Positions 1 through 6,175 of a stretch of DNA of 22,989 bases are shown in pieces. Below the pieces are notes generated by a model that worked only from the letters and a program-made list of their open reading frames with translations, searched no databases and was not told the DNA's origin. How positions within the stretch are numbered: the stretch's first letter is position 1; each line of letters starts with the position of its first letter. The DNA is from a virus: positions 1 to 22,989 of the IMG/VR virus record IMGVR_UViG_3300034198_006976; one strand, written 5' to 3'. A program made the translations under genes and the position numbers.

Positions 1-132
1 ACCGCTGTTTCACAGTCAACTTTGACTGGTTCAGTTGTAGGTGTATCAGGAACTGTGTTCTCACAGAGCGTAGCTCCTGCAGCTAACTCCATTACTGGTT
101 CAGCTGACATTACTATTACCAAGTTTGCTTAA
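1..132 (+). CDS. C-terminal end of an unknown beta-rich structural protein (partial)
   Basis: Reading from base 1 gives 43 codons and a TAA stop at 130-132; the start lies outside the window. The visible piece is rich in Ser, Thr, Val, Gly and Ala with alternating hydrophobic residues and ends in ITITKFA. This composition suits an Ig-like or other beta-sandwich domain of a virion protein, but no family can be named from so little. Its codons (AAC, TCC, GAC, ACC, AAG) resemble those of the major capsid gene, and a strong terminator follows at once. Both points suggest a highly expressed structural gene at the end of a transcript. The coding call is firm; the role is inference. Confidence 0.7.
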   Translation, partial: TAVSQSTLTGSVVGVSGTVFSQSVAPAANSITGSADITITKFA

Positions 133-144
133 TATTTTAACCCT

Positions 145-190
145 ATAAATAAACCGTGCTGCCGATAAACTGGTAGCACGGTTTATTTAT
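145..190 (+). terminator. Rho-independent terminator after the first gene
   Basis: The arms 145-160 and 175-190 form a perfect 16-bp stem around the core ACCGTGCT/AGCACGGT. The loop side adds a GCC/GGT extension, and T-rich DNA runs on to about 194. It lies 12 bases past the upstream stop and just before the ribosome-binding site of the next gene. Confidence 0.85.
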
Positions 191-206
191 TTATTAGGAG
201 GTTTTA

Positions 207-1100
207 ATGGCACGAAGAACCTTTCAGCCATGGAATCCTAGTAGTTTATCGCCAGAAGAGGTAAAGCTTCAAGCTCTTCAACGTATGGATCCTAGATTAG
301 GATTTTATGGAATTCAAGATGAAGCTGCTTTAGCTTTGCAATATGCTACTTGGCAAGAACAAGGTGCGGTACTAAATAACCCAAATCAAAGTTCTCTTGA
401 AGCTTTGCCTGTAGCTTCATCTCGTGGAGATTTTGCTAAATCGGGTGCAGGTATAGAATCTAAAGCTTTGTTTACTGGTGATGAAGCTTTAATGACACAG
501 TTTGGATTTACACAATCTGCTGAAGCACTTTACAATCCAATTTACTACCCTAATCTTGCTGATGATCCTAGAAATCATGATGAAACTCCTGCACCTATTA
601 CAGTTCTTCCTACTCAAACTACTAATCCTAAAAGACCTAGAACTGTAGCTGCTGGCTATAAAAGAGATAAAGGTCAAAGATTAGGAATTATTACAGTAAT
701 TTTTAGAGATGGTACTTACTATAATTACTATGAAGTAAGTAGAGATCTATGGTTGCAATTTAAATTTGCAAAATCTAAGGGCGTTTTTATTCGTCAATAT
801 TTAGATTCAAAACCTCGTGGCTATGCAGACATTTCATATATTGATGCAAATGCGCAGCTTCTTAGGTATAAAATTGCTCGTACTAATCAAATTAGAGCTA
901 AAGGTGTCTCACAAAATGAAATGTGGGAAAGTAGACGTCAACCTAGTCTTGAAAGACGATTAACAATTACAGAACGAGCTGAAAGAGTTGCCGCTAAAAA
1001 TGCGGCAAAAGCAGCAGCTGCTAAAAAAGCAGCAAGAGCTGCTAAACGAAACGGAAACCAAGCTCCAGTTACGGCAAATAAAAAAGCAAAAAGAAAGTAA
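207..1100 (+). CDS. KTSC-domain protein with basic Ala/Lys-rich tail
   Basis: The 297-residue protein starts at ATG with AGGAGG at about 195-200. Residues ~148-205 match a KTSC domain: GIITVIFRDGTYYNYYEVS, then a spacer, then SKGVFIRQYL, which fits the usual pattern of a hydrophobic strand, F-x-D/N-G, a Y-x-Y/Y-Y-x-V segment and a late SKG-x-F. KTSC is a small domain of unsettled function found beside lysyl-tRNA synthetases and in many phages. The N-terminal 140 residues are not recognised. Residues ~255-297 are almost only Ala, Lys, Arg and Asn, a histone-H1-like tail that could bind nucleic acid. Two small genes separate it from the terminase. A role in the head or in packaging is inferred from place and charge only. 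No small terminase is recognised nearby, and this gene does not resemble one. Confidence 0.85.
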   Translation: MARRTFQPWNPSSLSPEEVKLQALQRMDPRLGFYGIQDEAALALQYATWQEQGAVLNNPNQSSLEALPVASSRGDFAKSGAGIESKALFTGDEALMTQFGFTQSAEALYNPIYYPNLADDPRNHDETPAPITVLPTQTTNPKRPRTVAAGYKRDKGQRLGIITVIFRDGTYYNYYEVSRDLWLQFKFAKSKGVFIRQYLDSKPRGYADISYIDANAQLLRYKIARTNQIRAKGVSQNEMWESRRQPSLERRLTITERAERVAAKNAAKAAAAKKAARAAKRNGNQAPVTANKKAKRK

Positions 1101-1102
1101 TA

Positions 1103-1423
1103 ATGCCCAAGGTATACAACATCGGATCAAAAAGATTTTTTCAATTTATCAAGTTCCCGGTTAATTGGGAAAATAAAATTGTAGTAAAAGGATGGACTCA
1201 AGAAATTGAAGAGCCATTTAGAACTGCTACTCCTTATATTTTAAAACTTCCTTTTTATAGAGCATTAGTTTTAGGAAAATGGACTGGTAAACAAAATAGT
1301 GAAGAATCGGCACTTAATAATGCGACACAAGGACGGATACTAAAAGATGAAGATTTTCAAGAAGGCTGGATCCCACCAGCTTACGAAACTGGAGAAACGG
1401 ATCTCTGGGATTGGGACGCATGA
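1103..1423 (+). CDS. Small hypothetical protein upstream of the terminase
   Basis: The 106-residue product starts two bases after the upstream stop (TAATAATG arrangement), so it is probably translated by coupling from the KTSC gene. It is mixed alpha/beta in look, basic and aromatic in the first half (RFFQFIKFPVNWENKIVVKG) and acidic and Trp-rich at the end (ETDLWDWDA). No signal peptide or membrane segment is visible. I do not recognise the family. Its TGA stop at 1421-1423 overlaps an ATG at 1420 (ATGA), the usual coupled start for a following gene, but the frame opened there closes after 17 codons. Confidence 0.75.
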   Translation: MPKVYNIGSKRFFQFIKFPVNWENKIVVKGWTQEIEEPFRTATPYILKLPFYRALVLGKWTGKQNSEESALNNATQGRILKDEDFQEGWIPPAYETGETDLWDWDA

Positions 1424-1577
1424 ACTGGTTGTTTGGGCAGAAAATGCATTATTTACTATTGGTAAAAATGTAACTAATCGTAAAGATGATTACGCTTTAG
1501 AGGAAGCAGAAATGGGTGCTGAAGCATTATTGGCAATAGTTAAAGAACTTAAAAAAAGGTCAGCAAATGGATTTTAA
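1347..1577 (+). CDS. Small helical hypothetical protein, start uncertain
   Basis: The open frame codes 76 residues from an ATG at 1347 that lies 77 bases inside the previous gene. The convincing part is the last ~50 residues, beginning near ELVVWAENALF (about 1422 on). This part is a charged amphipathic helix-rich sequence with ALEEAEMGAEALLAIVKELK. The first 25 residues (MKIFKKAGSHQL...) look like an out-of-frame reading of the upstream gene, and the AAGGA at 1329-1333 is far from 1347. The natural coupled start would be the ATG at 1420, which is in another frame. The stop at 1575-1577 overlaps the terminase ATG by 11 bases. No function is assigned. Gene order allows a packaging accessory, but nothing in the sequence proves it. 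Confidence 0.45.
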   Translation: MKIFKKAGSHQLTKLEKRISGIGTHELVVWAENALFTIGKNVTNRKDDYALEEAEMGAEALLAIVKELKKRSANGF

Positions 1578-3168
1578 TTCCGCAGAAGAAATTTACATTG
1601 GTGATGATAAATTTGAGGAAATTAATCCAGAAAATTTTAAACAAGATGAGTTTTTTGAAGATGATGCCGATGATGAGCTCGATGAATTAAGCAAAGAATT
1701 TGTTGTCAAATTAATAGACAAAATTATGCAGTTTCTTGTAGTACTTGTTGGGCATGATTTGCATCCTTATCAAAAGCCACTTGCAAGAAGAATCATTGAA
1801 TCTGTGTTGATTAATGATGGCGAAGAAGTTACTGCATTAGCTTCTCGTCAGTCAGGAAAATCGGAAACTGTGGCGGATACTGTTGCTACTTTAATGATCC
1901 TTCTTCCTCTTCTTTCTGATATTTATCCGGATCTTCTTAGTAAATTTAAAAATGGTATTTGGGTAGGGTTATTTGCTCCTACTGAAAGTCAGGCTGAAAC
2001 ATTATTTAGTCGTGTAGTAACCCGACTTACCTCAGAACATGCTAATAGTGTATTTGCAGATCCAGAAATTGATGACTCTGCTGCTCGTGTAGGTGGCGTT
2101 ACTCGTCAAATTAGACTAAAAAAGTTAGGGTCATCAATTACCATGATGACTGCAAACCCAAGAGCAAAAATTGAGTCTAAATCATTTCATCTTATTGTCA
2201 TTGATGAATGTCAAGAAGCTGATGATTTTGTAGTTTCAAAATCTATTAGCCCTATGCTTGCATACTATGCAGGTACTATGGTTAAAACGGGAACTCCTAC
2301 TACTAGTAAAAATAACTTTTATAGAGCTATTCAACTTAATAAACGACGTCAAACTGGCCGTAATGGTAAACAAAATCATTTTCAATGGGACTGGAGGGAT
2401 GTCGCTAAATATAACGAAAATTATCTAAAGTTTATAAAAAAAGAAATGCTTCGTATTGGTGAAGACTCAGATGAGTTTCAAATGTCTTACAACTGTAAAT
2501 GGTTGCTTGAACGGGGTATGTTTGTTACTTCATCTGCATTAGATGCTTTGTGCGATACTTCTCAACCAATTCAGCCTATGTGGCACAAAACTCCAGTGGT
2601 AGTTGGAATTGACCCTGCTCGTAAAATGGACTCTACTGTTGTTACAGTTGTTTGGGTTGACTGGGATAGACCAGATGAATTTGGGTATTTTGATCATCGT
2701 GTGTTAAATTGGCTTGAAATTCAAGGCGATGACTGGGAAGAACAATACTTTAAAATTCAATCATTTTTAGCTAATTATGATGTATTGGCAGTAGGCGTAG
2801 ATGCTAATGGTGTAGGTGATGCTGTTGCACAACGTCTTAAAATCTTGCTTCCAAGATCTGAAGTTATTCCGCTAACGTCAAGTCAATCAGAGCAATCAAA
2901 AAGGTTTAAACATTTACAGGCACTTATTCAGCGTCAAGCCATTGGTTTTCCAGGCCATGCTAAAACAAAAAGATTAAGAATATGGAAACGTTTCTATCAA
3001 CAAATGACAGATGCTGAAGTACAATATAAAGGACCAAACTTTACAGTAGCAGCTCCTGATGAAAACTACGCTCACGATGACTTTGTAGATTCACTAGCTA
3101 TTGCTTGTTCATTAACTCAAGAACTTGTAATGCCTACAGTTCAAGTTTCTGCTAATCCGTTTTTTTAA
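1567..3168 (+). CDS. terL: Terminase large subunit
   Basis: This is the ATP-driven DNA packaging motor and nuclease that docks on the portal. In the 533-residue protein the N-terminal ~45 residues are very acidic. The ATPase half has a Walker A-type loop ASRQSGKSET (residues ~92-101), a Walker B LIVIDE (209-214) with catalytic Glu, and a TGTP coupling motif at 241-244. The RNase H-like nuclease half has acidic residues at GIDPARK (D349), GVDANG (D412) and HDDFVDS (D504/D505/D508). Length and motif order fit a complete large terminase. It overlaps the preceding small gene by 11 bases. The ATP-binding motif with R-Q-S-G-K-S is the variant Walker A common in this family. The function is secure; the exact subfamily and packaging mode cannot be read here. 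Confidence 0.95.
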   Translation: MDFNSAEEIYIGDDKFEEINPENFKQDEFFEDDADDELDELSKEFVVKLIDKIMQFLVVLVGHDLHPYQKPLARRIIESVLINDGEEVTALASRQSGKSETVADTVATLMILLPLLSDIYPDLLSKFKNGIWVGLFAPTESQAETLFSRVVTRLTSEHANSVFADPEIDDSAARVGGVTRQIRLKKLGSSITMMTANPRAKIESKSFHLIVIDECQEADDFVVSKSISPMLAYYAGTMVKTGTPTTSKNNFYRAIQLNKRRQTGRNGKQNHFQWDWRDVAKYNENYLKFIKKEMLRIGEDSDEFQMSYNCKWLLERGMFVTSSALDALCDTSQPIQPMWHKTPVVVGIDPARKMDSTVVTVVWVDWDRPDEFGYFDHRVLNWLEIQGDDWEEQYFKIQSFLANYDVLAVGVDANGVGDAVAQRLKILLPRSEVIPLTSSQSEQSKRFKHLQALIQRQAIGFPGHAKTKRLRIWKRFYQQMTDAEVQYKGPNFTVAAPDENYAHDDFVDSLAIACSLTQELVMPTVQVSANPFF

Positions 3169-3216
3169 AATAAAATTTGAGTTAACTAAGATAAATACAC
3201 AAAAATTAGAGAAACT

Positions 3217-3247
3217 GATAATTGGAAATACTGCAGTTTTCCCTATC
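3217..3247 (+). other. Possible leader hairpin before the small abundant protein
   Basis: In the 97-base gap after the terminase, GATA (3217-3220) pairs with TATC (3244-3247) and GGAAA (3224-3228) with TTTCC (3238-3242), closing over ACTGCAGT. An AAGGAG ribosome-binding site follows at about 3256-3261. It may be an mRNA 5'-end stabilising or processing element for the well-expressed gene downstream. I found no convincing promoter in the gap. Confidence 0.3.
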
Positions 3248-3265
3248 TACCTTTAAGGAGTCAAC

Positions 3266-3661
3266 ATGGGCATTGGTCCAGCACCTCAGTTCCCTGAGCG
3301 TTCACCACAGATTTATGAGCGTAAACTAACCGGCAATCCAGAGCGCCGGGGCCCACTTCGTTTTGAAGAAGGCATCGCAACCGACACTGACGTACCTACT
3401 GATTTTCAGACTGGTATTATGAACGGCTTTGCAGCCGCACCAGGTCGTCCAAACCGTAATGCACCAGTATGGCAGAAGCCAGCTGCTGAGACTCTTTCAG
3501 AGCGAGCACACGTAGGTTCAGCTGCATGGATCGAAGCACCAACTTTCCTTGGAGAATTTGCACATGGTTCATTTACTGACTATGCAGAACAGAAAATTGA
3601 AGAGAAGTTTGTTTCTGGTGGCCGTACCATGCGCATGAATCCAACGGTTGTAAACGACTAA
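3266..3661 (+). CDS. Small unknown protein with capsid-like codon use
   Basis: The 131-residue product has a strong AAGGAG site 4 bases before its ATG. It is rich in Pro, Arg, Gly and Asn with little predicted helix (GNPERRGPLRFEEG, APGRPNRNAP) and has no membrane segment or signal peptide. I do not recognise a named family. Its codons favour CGT, GAG, CCA, GAC, AAC and CAG, as in the major capsid gene and unlike the terminase and portal genes beside it. It has its own 5' hairpin and a 3' terminator-like hairpin, so it is probably made in large amounts as an abundant virion or assembly protein. A decoration, shell-bound or internal head protein would fit. That is inference from expression signals and position, not from homology. 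Confidence 0.8.
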   Translation: MGIGPAPQFPERSPQIYERKLTGNPERRGPLRFEEGIATDTDVPTDFQTGIMNGFAAAPGRPNRNAPVWQKPAAETLSERAHVGSAAWIEAPTFLGEFAHGSFTDYAEQKIEEKFVSGGRTMRMNPTVVND

Positions 3662-3672
3662 TAATTGCTTAT

Positions 3673-3697
3673 TACCCCCTGTTAATAGCAGGGGGTA
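3673..3697 (+). terminator. Terminator-like hairpin
   Basis: TACCCCCTG (3673-3681) and CAGGGGGTA (3689-3697) form a perfect 9-bp stem with a 7-base loop, followed only by a mixed A/T run (TATATTAAT). It lies 12 bases after the stop. It is a possible weak or partial terminator, or a 3'-end stabilising hairpin. Confidence 0.6.
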
Positions 3698-3718
3698 TAT
3701 TAATCGTTAAGGACAGTT

Positions 3719-4009
3719 ATGGCACAGGTACCTACAAACACAAGGCTTTGGGCAATGATTATTACCCAAGCTAAAGCTAAGTATACTAACTATCCTAATC
3801 CGGGGGCATCTCACTGGGTCCACCAGCAATATATTAAAAATGGTGGAAAATTTGAAGATACTTCAGAAGAAACTAGACGCAAGAAAATTATGAGTCGTCA
3901 ATTTAGCTCAAAACGTGAAGAACGAATTCAAGAATTAAAAGCTAAAAAAGCTGAGTTAAAAAAGAAACTTCACAAAAAAGATTCTAAGCACGACAAAAAA
4001 GATGATTAA
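3719..4009 (+). CDS. DUF5872-like small basic protein
   Basis: The 96-residue protein starts at ATG 3719 with AAGGA at about 3709-3713. Residues ~5-46 fit a motif I know from many phage and virus proteins (DUF5872 type): P-T-x-x-x-L-W, an A-K-x-K-Y helix, YPNPGASHW, then an aromatic helix and NGGKFED. The remaining half is a highly charged Lys/Glu helix ending KHDKKDD. The motif's function is not established. It is often found fused to or beside capsid and protease proteins, so a structural or DNA-binding role is possible. The TAA stop at 4007-4009 is followed in the same frame by an HNH nuclease reading frame, so this may be the front half of a once continuous, or conditionally continuous, protein. 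Confidence 0.75.
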   Translation: MAQVPTNTRLWAMIITQAKAKYTNYPNPGASHWVHQQYIKNGGKFEDTSEETRRKKIMSRQFSSKREERIQELKAKKAELKKKLHKKDSKHDKKDD

Positions 4010-4342
4010 GTAGTAGCTAGAAAAGAACGTGAACGTAGAGCACAAAAAGCTAATACTAAGTTTACTAAGATTTCTGATAAAGAATATGAAAGTATTTTAG
4101 AAGAATTTAACAATCTATGTTGGATTTGTAAACAACCTTTGACAGATATTCATTGGGACCATGTTCAACCACTTTCAAAAGGAGGAGCACATACTGTGGA
4201 TAATTTACGCCCAGCTTGTTCTCCTTGTAACATCCGTAAAAATGCAATTTTTCCTTTTACAGATGAAATCAAAAAGCGTATTGCCAATGAGGTACGAAAC
4301 CTCCAGAATTCTAAGGAGGTGATGCCTGATGTCATTCCTTGA
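4010..4342 (+). CDS. HNH endonuclease reading frame without a normal start codon
   Basis: The open frame after the TAA at 4007 codes 110 residues of a classic HNH nuclease: CWIC (residues 37-40), DHVQPLSKGGAH with the catalytic His (D50/H51), DNLRPAC (N65/C70), SPCN (C73/N74) and K77. All zinc and catalytic residues are present, so the domain looks intact. HNH proteins beside the terminase often nick or cut DNA during packaging. No ATG or GTG occurs before the core. The first TTG, at 4139, comes after the first Cys pair and would remove it. The start given here is the first codon after the stop, not a claimed initiation codon. Readthrough, a frameshift from the ATG at 4002 (which overlaps the upstream stop), a near-cognate ATT start, decay or a base error remain possible. 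Its end overlaps the next small frame. Confidence 0.6.
   Translation, partial: VVARKERERRAQKANTKFTKISDKEYESILEEFNNLCWICKQPLTDIHWDHVQPLSKGGAHTVDNLRPACSPCNIRKNAIFPFTDEIKKRIANEVRNLQNSKEVMPDVIP
4313..4319 (+). promoter_or_regulatory. Strong Shine-Dalgarno directing the portal leader
   Basis: AAGGAGG lies 9 bases before the ATG at 4329 and inside the HNH reading frame. It is one of the best ribosome-binding sites in the window. It serves the 36-codon frame that runs into the portal gene, which supports translation starting at 4329 rather than at the TTG at 4432. Confidence 0.75.
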
Positions 4343-4439
4343 TTTTTCACCGCCATCTTATCGTGCGGCGTCTTCTGACTTAACTATTTCCATTTCTCCA
4401 CTTGGATTAGTTGAATTAGCAGACGAGGAATTTGAATAG
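4329..4439 (+). CDS. 36-codon leader, probably the N-terminus of the portal protein
   Basis: ATG 4329 with AAGGAGG 9 bases upstream opens a 36-residue frame (starts MSFLDFSPPSYRAASSDLT, ends LADEEFE) that stops at TAG 4437-4439. The peptide has no signal or membrane segment. It overlaps the end of the HNH frame by 14 bases and the portal frame by 8 bases (TTGAATAG). Portal proteins of this type usually carry a few dozen residues before the NRYSLNWA region, which is missing from the portal frame. The peptide therefore looks like that missing N-terminus in a different frame. A +1 shift near the TAG, translational coupling to the TTG, or a one-base sequence error could each explain it. Confidence 0.6.
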   Translation: MSFLDFSPPSYRAASSDLTISISPLGLVELADEEFE

Positions 4440-6072
4440 TGAGGTCCATGGTCCTCGCCTAAATCGTTACTCACTCAACTGGGCCATGTACTTGGGACAC
4501 CATTGGGGCTACCGTAGAGAACAAGGCGAAATGCAAATTTCGCTTAACTACTACCGTGCATTCCTAGACTATCTTGCTAGGTTTACTTTTGGTAAAGGTA
4601 TCCACTTCCGTTCTCCTAAAGCTACTGAAGCTATTGTTCCAGATCGTCTAGAACGAGTTTGGGAAATTGACAATAACAAACAGCGTGTTCTACTTGAAAT
4701 GGCACAAACTGGCGGTATTACAGGGGATTGTTTTGTTAAAATTGCTTATGAAGAAGCTTGGGAAGATAGCATCGGACGTTTTCACCCAGGCCGTGTTCGT
4801 GTTCTTCCTTTAAACCCTGCGTTTTGTTTTCCAGAGTTTCACCCTCACGATCGTAGCCGTCTTCTTCGTTTTAAGCAAAAATATCGTTTTTGGGGTACTA
4901 GCTTAGAAGGTACCCGTCAGGTCTATACCTATACTGAGATTCTTACTGACGACATTATTGAGGAGTATGTAAATGACGAACTTATCGACAGCAGACCAAA
5001 CCCTTTGGGACAAATTCCAGTTGTCCACATCCCTAACATTCCTGTATCTGGTTCGCCTTGGGGTCTTTCAGACGCTCACGACATTATTACCATAAATCGT
5101 TCTTACAACGAAATTGCAACTGACATTGCAGATATTGTTAATTATCACGCAGCTCCTGTAACTGTTGTTGTTGGAGCAAAACTTGAAGGTATGGAAAAAG
5201 GCGCTAAGAAAGTTTGGGGAGGCCTTCCTAAAGATGCACAAGTATTTAACTTAGAAGGTGGATCTGCCGGACTTTCAGGTGCTATGGAATATATGCAAAT
5301 GTTGAAAACATCAATGCATGAACTTATGAATATTCCAGAAGCTGCTCTTGGCCAAATTCAACCAATTTCTAACACTTCTGGTGTTGCTCTTTCTATTCAA
5401 TATCAGCCTCTTATGAATCGCTGGTCACAAAAAGTTTCTCAGTATGGCAGAGGTCTAGAGGAAATTAACCAGCTTATTCTTTTGAACCTAGCTGTAAAAG
5501 AACCAGAAACTTTTAGTTACAATCCAGAAACAGATGGGCCTATTAAAGAAGGTCAAGTAGCTCAACTTGATCCTAATGATCCTCTTACCTATGTAACTTA
5601 TGCACAATTTCCTAACCCACTTCCTCTAGATAAACTTATCTTGCTTAATGAGTTACAGACTAAAATGTCTTTGGGTCTTGAATCTAAAGAAGGCGCTCTT
5701 CGTGCTCTTGGTGAGGAATTCCCAGAAGAGAAACTACAAGAAATTCGTGCAGAGCTTATTGCAGATGCTGAAGCAGATGGTGCTCTAACTCTCATCAGAA
5801 CTCAGATTCAAAAAGAAATTATGGATCTAACTGGCATGATGCCTGGTCCTGAAGGTGGAGTTGCTACTCCAATGGACCCAATGATGATGGGTGATGGCGA
5901 TGTTCTTGGAGATGGTGTTCTAGGACCTCAAACTCCAGAAAATGAAAAGTCTCCTGAAAATACGCAATCAGCAGAAGAGATTTTGCAGGGTGAGGCTTCA
6001 ATTAGGAATGCCCTTGTAACAGAAGCGTATGGAACTAAACTACCGCAAAGAAGAACTGTAGATAAAGATTAA
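4432..6072 (+). CDS. Portal protein (SPP1 gp6-like family)
   Basis: The portal forms the twelve-subunit ring at one head vertex through which DNA enters and onto which connector proteins bind. The frame gives 546 residues from a TTG at 4432. Family-typical stretches include NRYSLNWAMYLGHHWGYRR (~11-29), a GDCFVKIAYEE strand near 100 and SPWGLSDAHDIITINRSYN (~207-225). A long helix-rich core (YNEIATDIADIVNYHAAPV) follows, with IPEAALGQ near 300 and the long stem helices. The C-terminus is Met/Gly/Pro-rich and then acidic and flexible. No ATG precedes the core in this frame and the upstream stop in frame is at 4417. TTG is either a coupled restart after the 36-codon leader or an artefact of a frameshift. 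GAGG at 4425-4428 is only 3 bases before TTG, close for normal initiation. The function is well supported; the N-terminus is open. Confidence 0.9.
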   Translation: MNSEVHGPRLNRYSLNWAMYLGHHWGYRREQGEMQISLNYYRAFLDYLARFTFGKGIHFRSPKATEAIVPDRLERVWEIDNNKQRVLLEMAQTGGITGDCFVKIAYEEAWEDSIGRFHPGRVRVLPLNPAFCFPEFHPHDRSRLLRFKQKYRFWGTSLEGTRQVYTYTEILTDDIIEEYVNDELIDSRPNPLGQIPVVHIPNIPVSGSPWGLSDAHDIITINRSYNEIATDIADIVNYHAAPVTVVVGAKLEGMEKGAKKVWGGLPKDAQVFNLEGGSAGLSGAMEYMQMLKTSMHELMNIPEAALGQIQPISNTSGVALSIQYQPLMNRWSQKVSQYGRGLEEINQLILLNLAVKEPETFSYNPETDGPIKEGQVAQLDPNDPLTYVTYAQFPNPLPLDKLILLNELQTKMSLGLESKEGALRALGEEFPEEKLQEIRAELIADAEADGALTLIRTQIQKEIMDLTGMMPGPEGGVATPMDPMMMGDGDVLGDGVLGPQTPENEKSPENTQSAEEILQGEASIRNALVTEAYGTKLPQRRTVDKD

Positions 6073-6081
6073 TAATTTTTA

Positions 6082-6111
6082 TTGAGTTTATAGAGACAAT
6101 TTGTCTATAAT
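6082..6111 (+). promoter_or_regulatory. Sigma70-type promoter before scaffold and capsid genes
   Basis: A -35 TTGAGT (6082-6087) and a perfect -10 TATAAT (6106-6111) are separated by 18 bases in the 103-base gap after the portal gene. This is the best promoter match I could find in the window. It would start a transcript about 60 bases before the scaffold gene, reading through the major capsid gene to the terminator at 8117-8153. Confidence 0.65.
6094..6106. promoter_or_regulatory. Palindrome inside the promoter spacer, possible operator
   Basis: AGACAA (6094-6099), one T, then TTGTCT (6101-6106) form a perfect 6+6 inverted repeat that fills the spacer and touches the first base of the -10. 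Its position would let a bound dimer block or adjust polymerase. No regulator gene is in the window. Chance in AT-rich DNA cannot be excluded. Confidence 0.35.
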
Positions 6112-6175
6112 GCGGTGCAATAGTTTTGTACAAGTAATAGGTCATGTGTTATTAATTCGGAAAACGACCAAGTGA

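Noticed and set aside
4139-4342. TTG-started HNH protein
   Set aside because: This start falls after the CWIC pair and would remove half of the zinc site, so it is unlikely to be the real protein.
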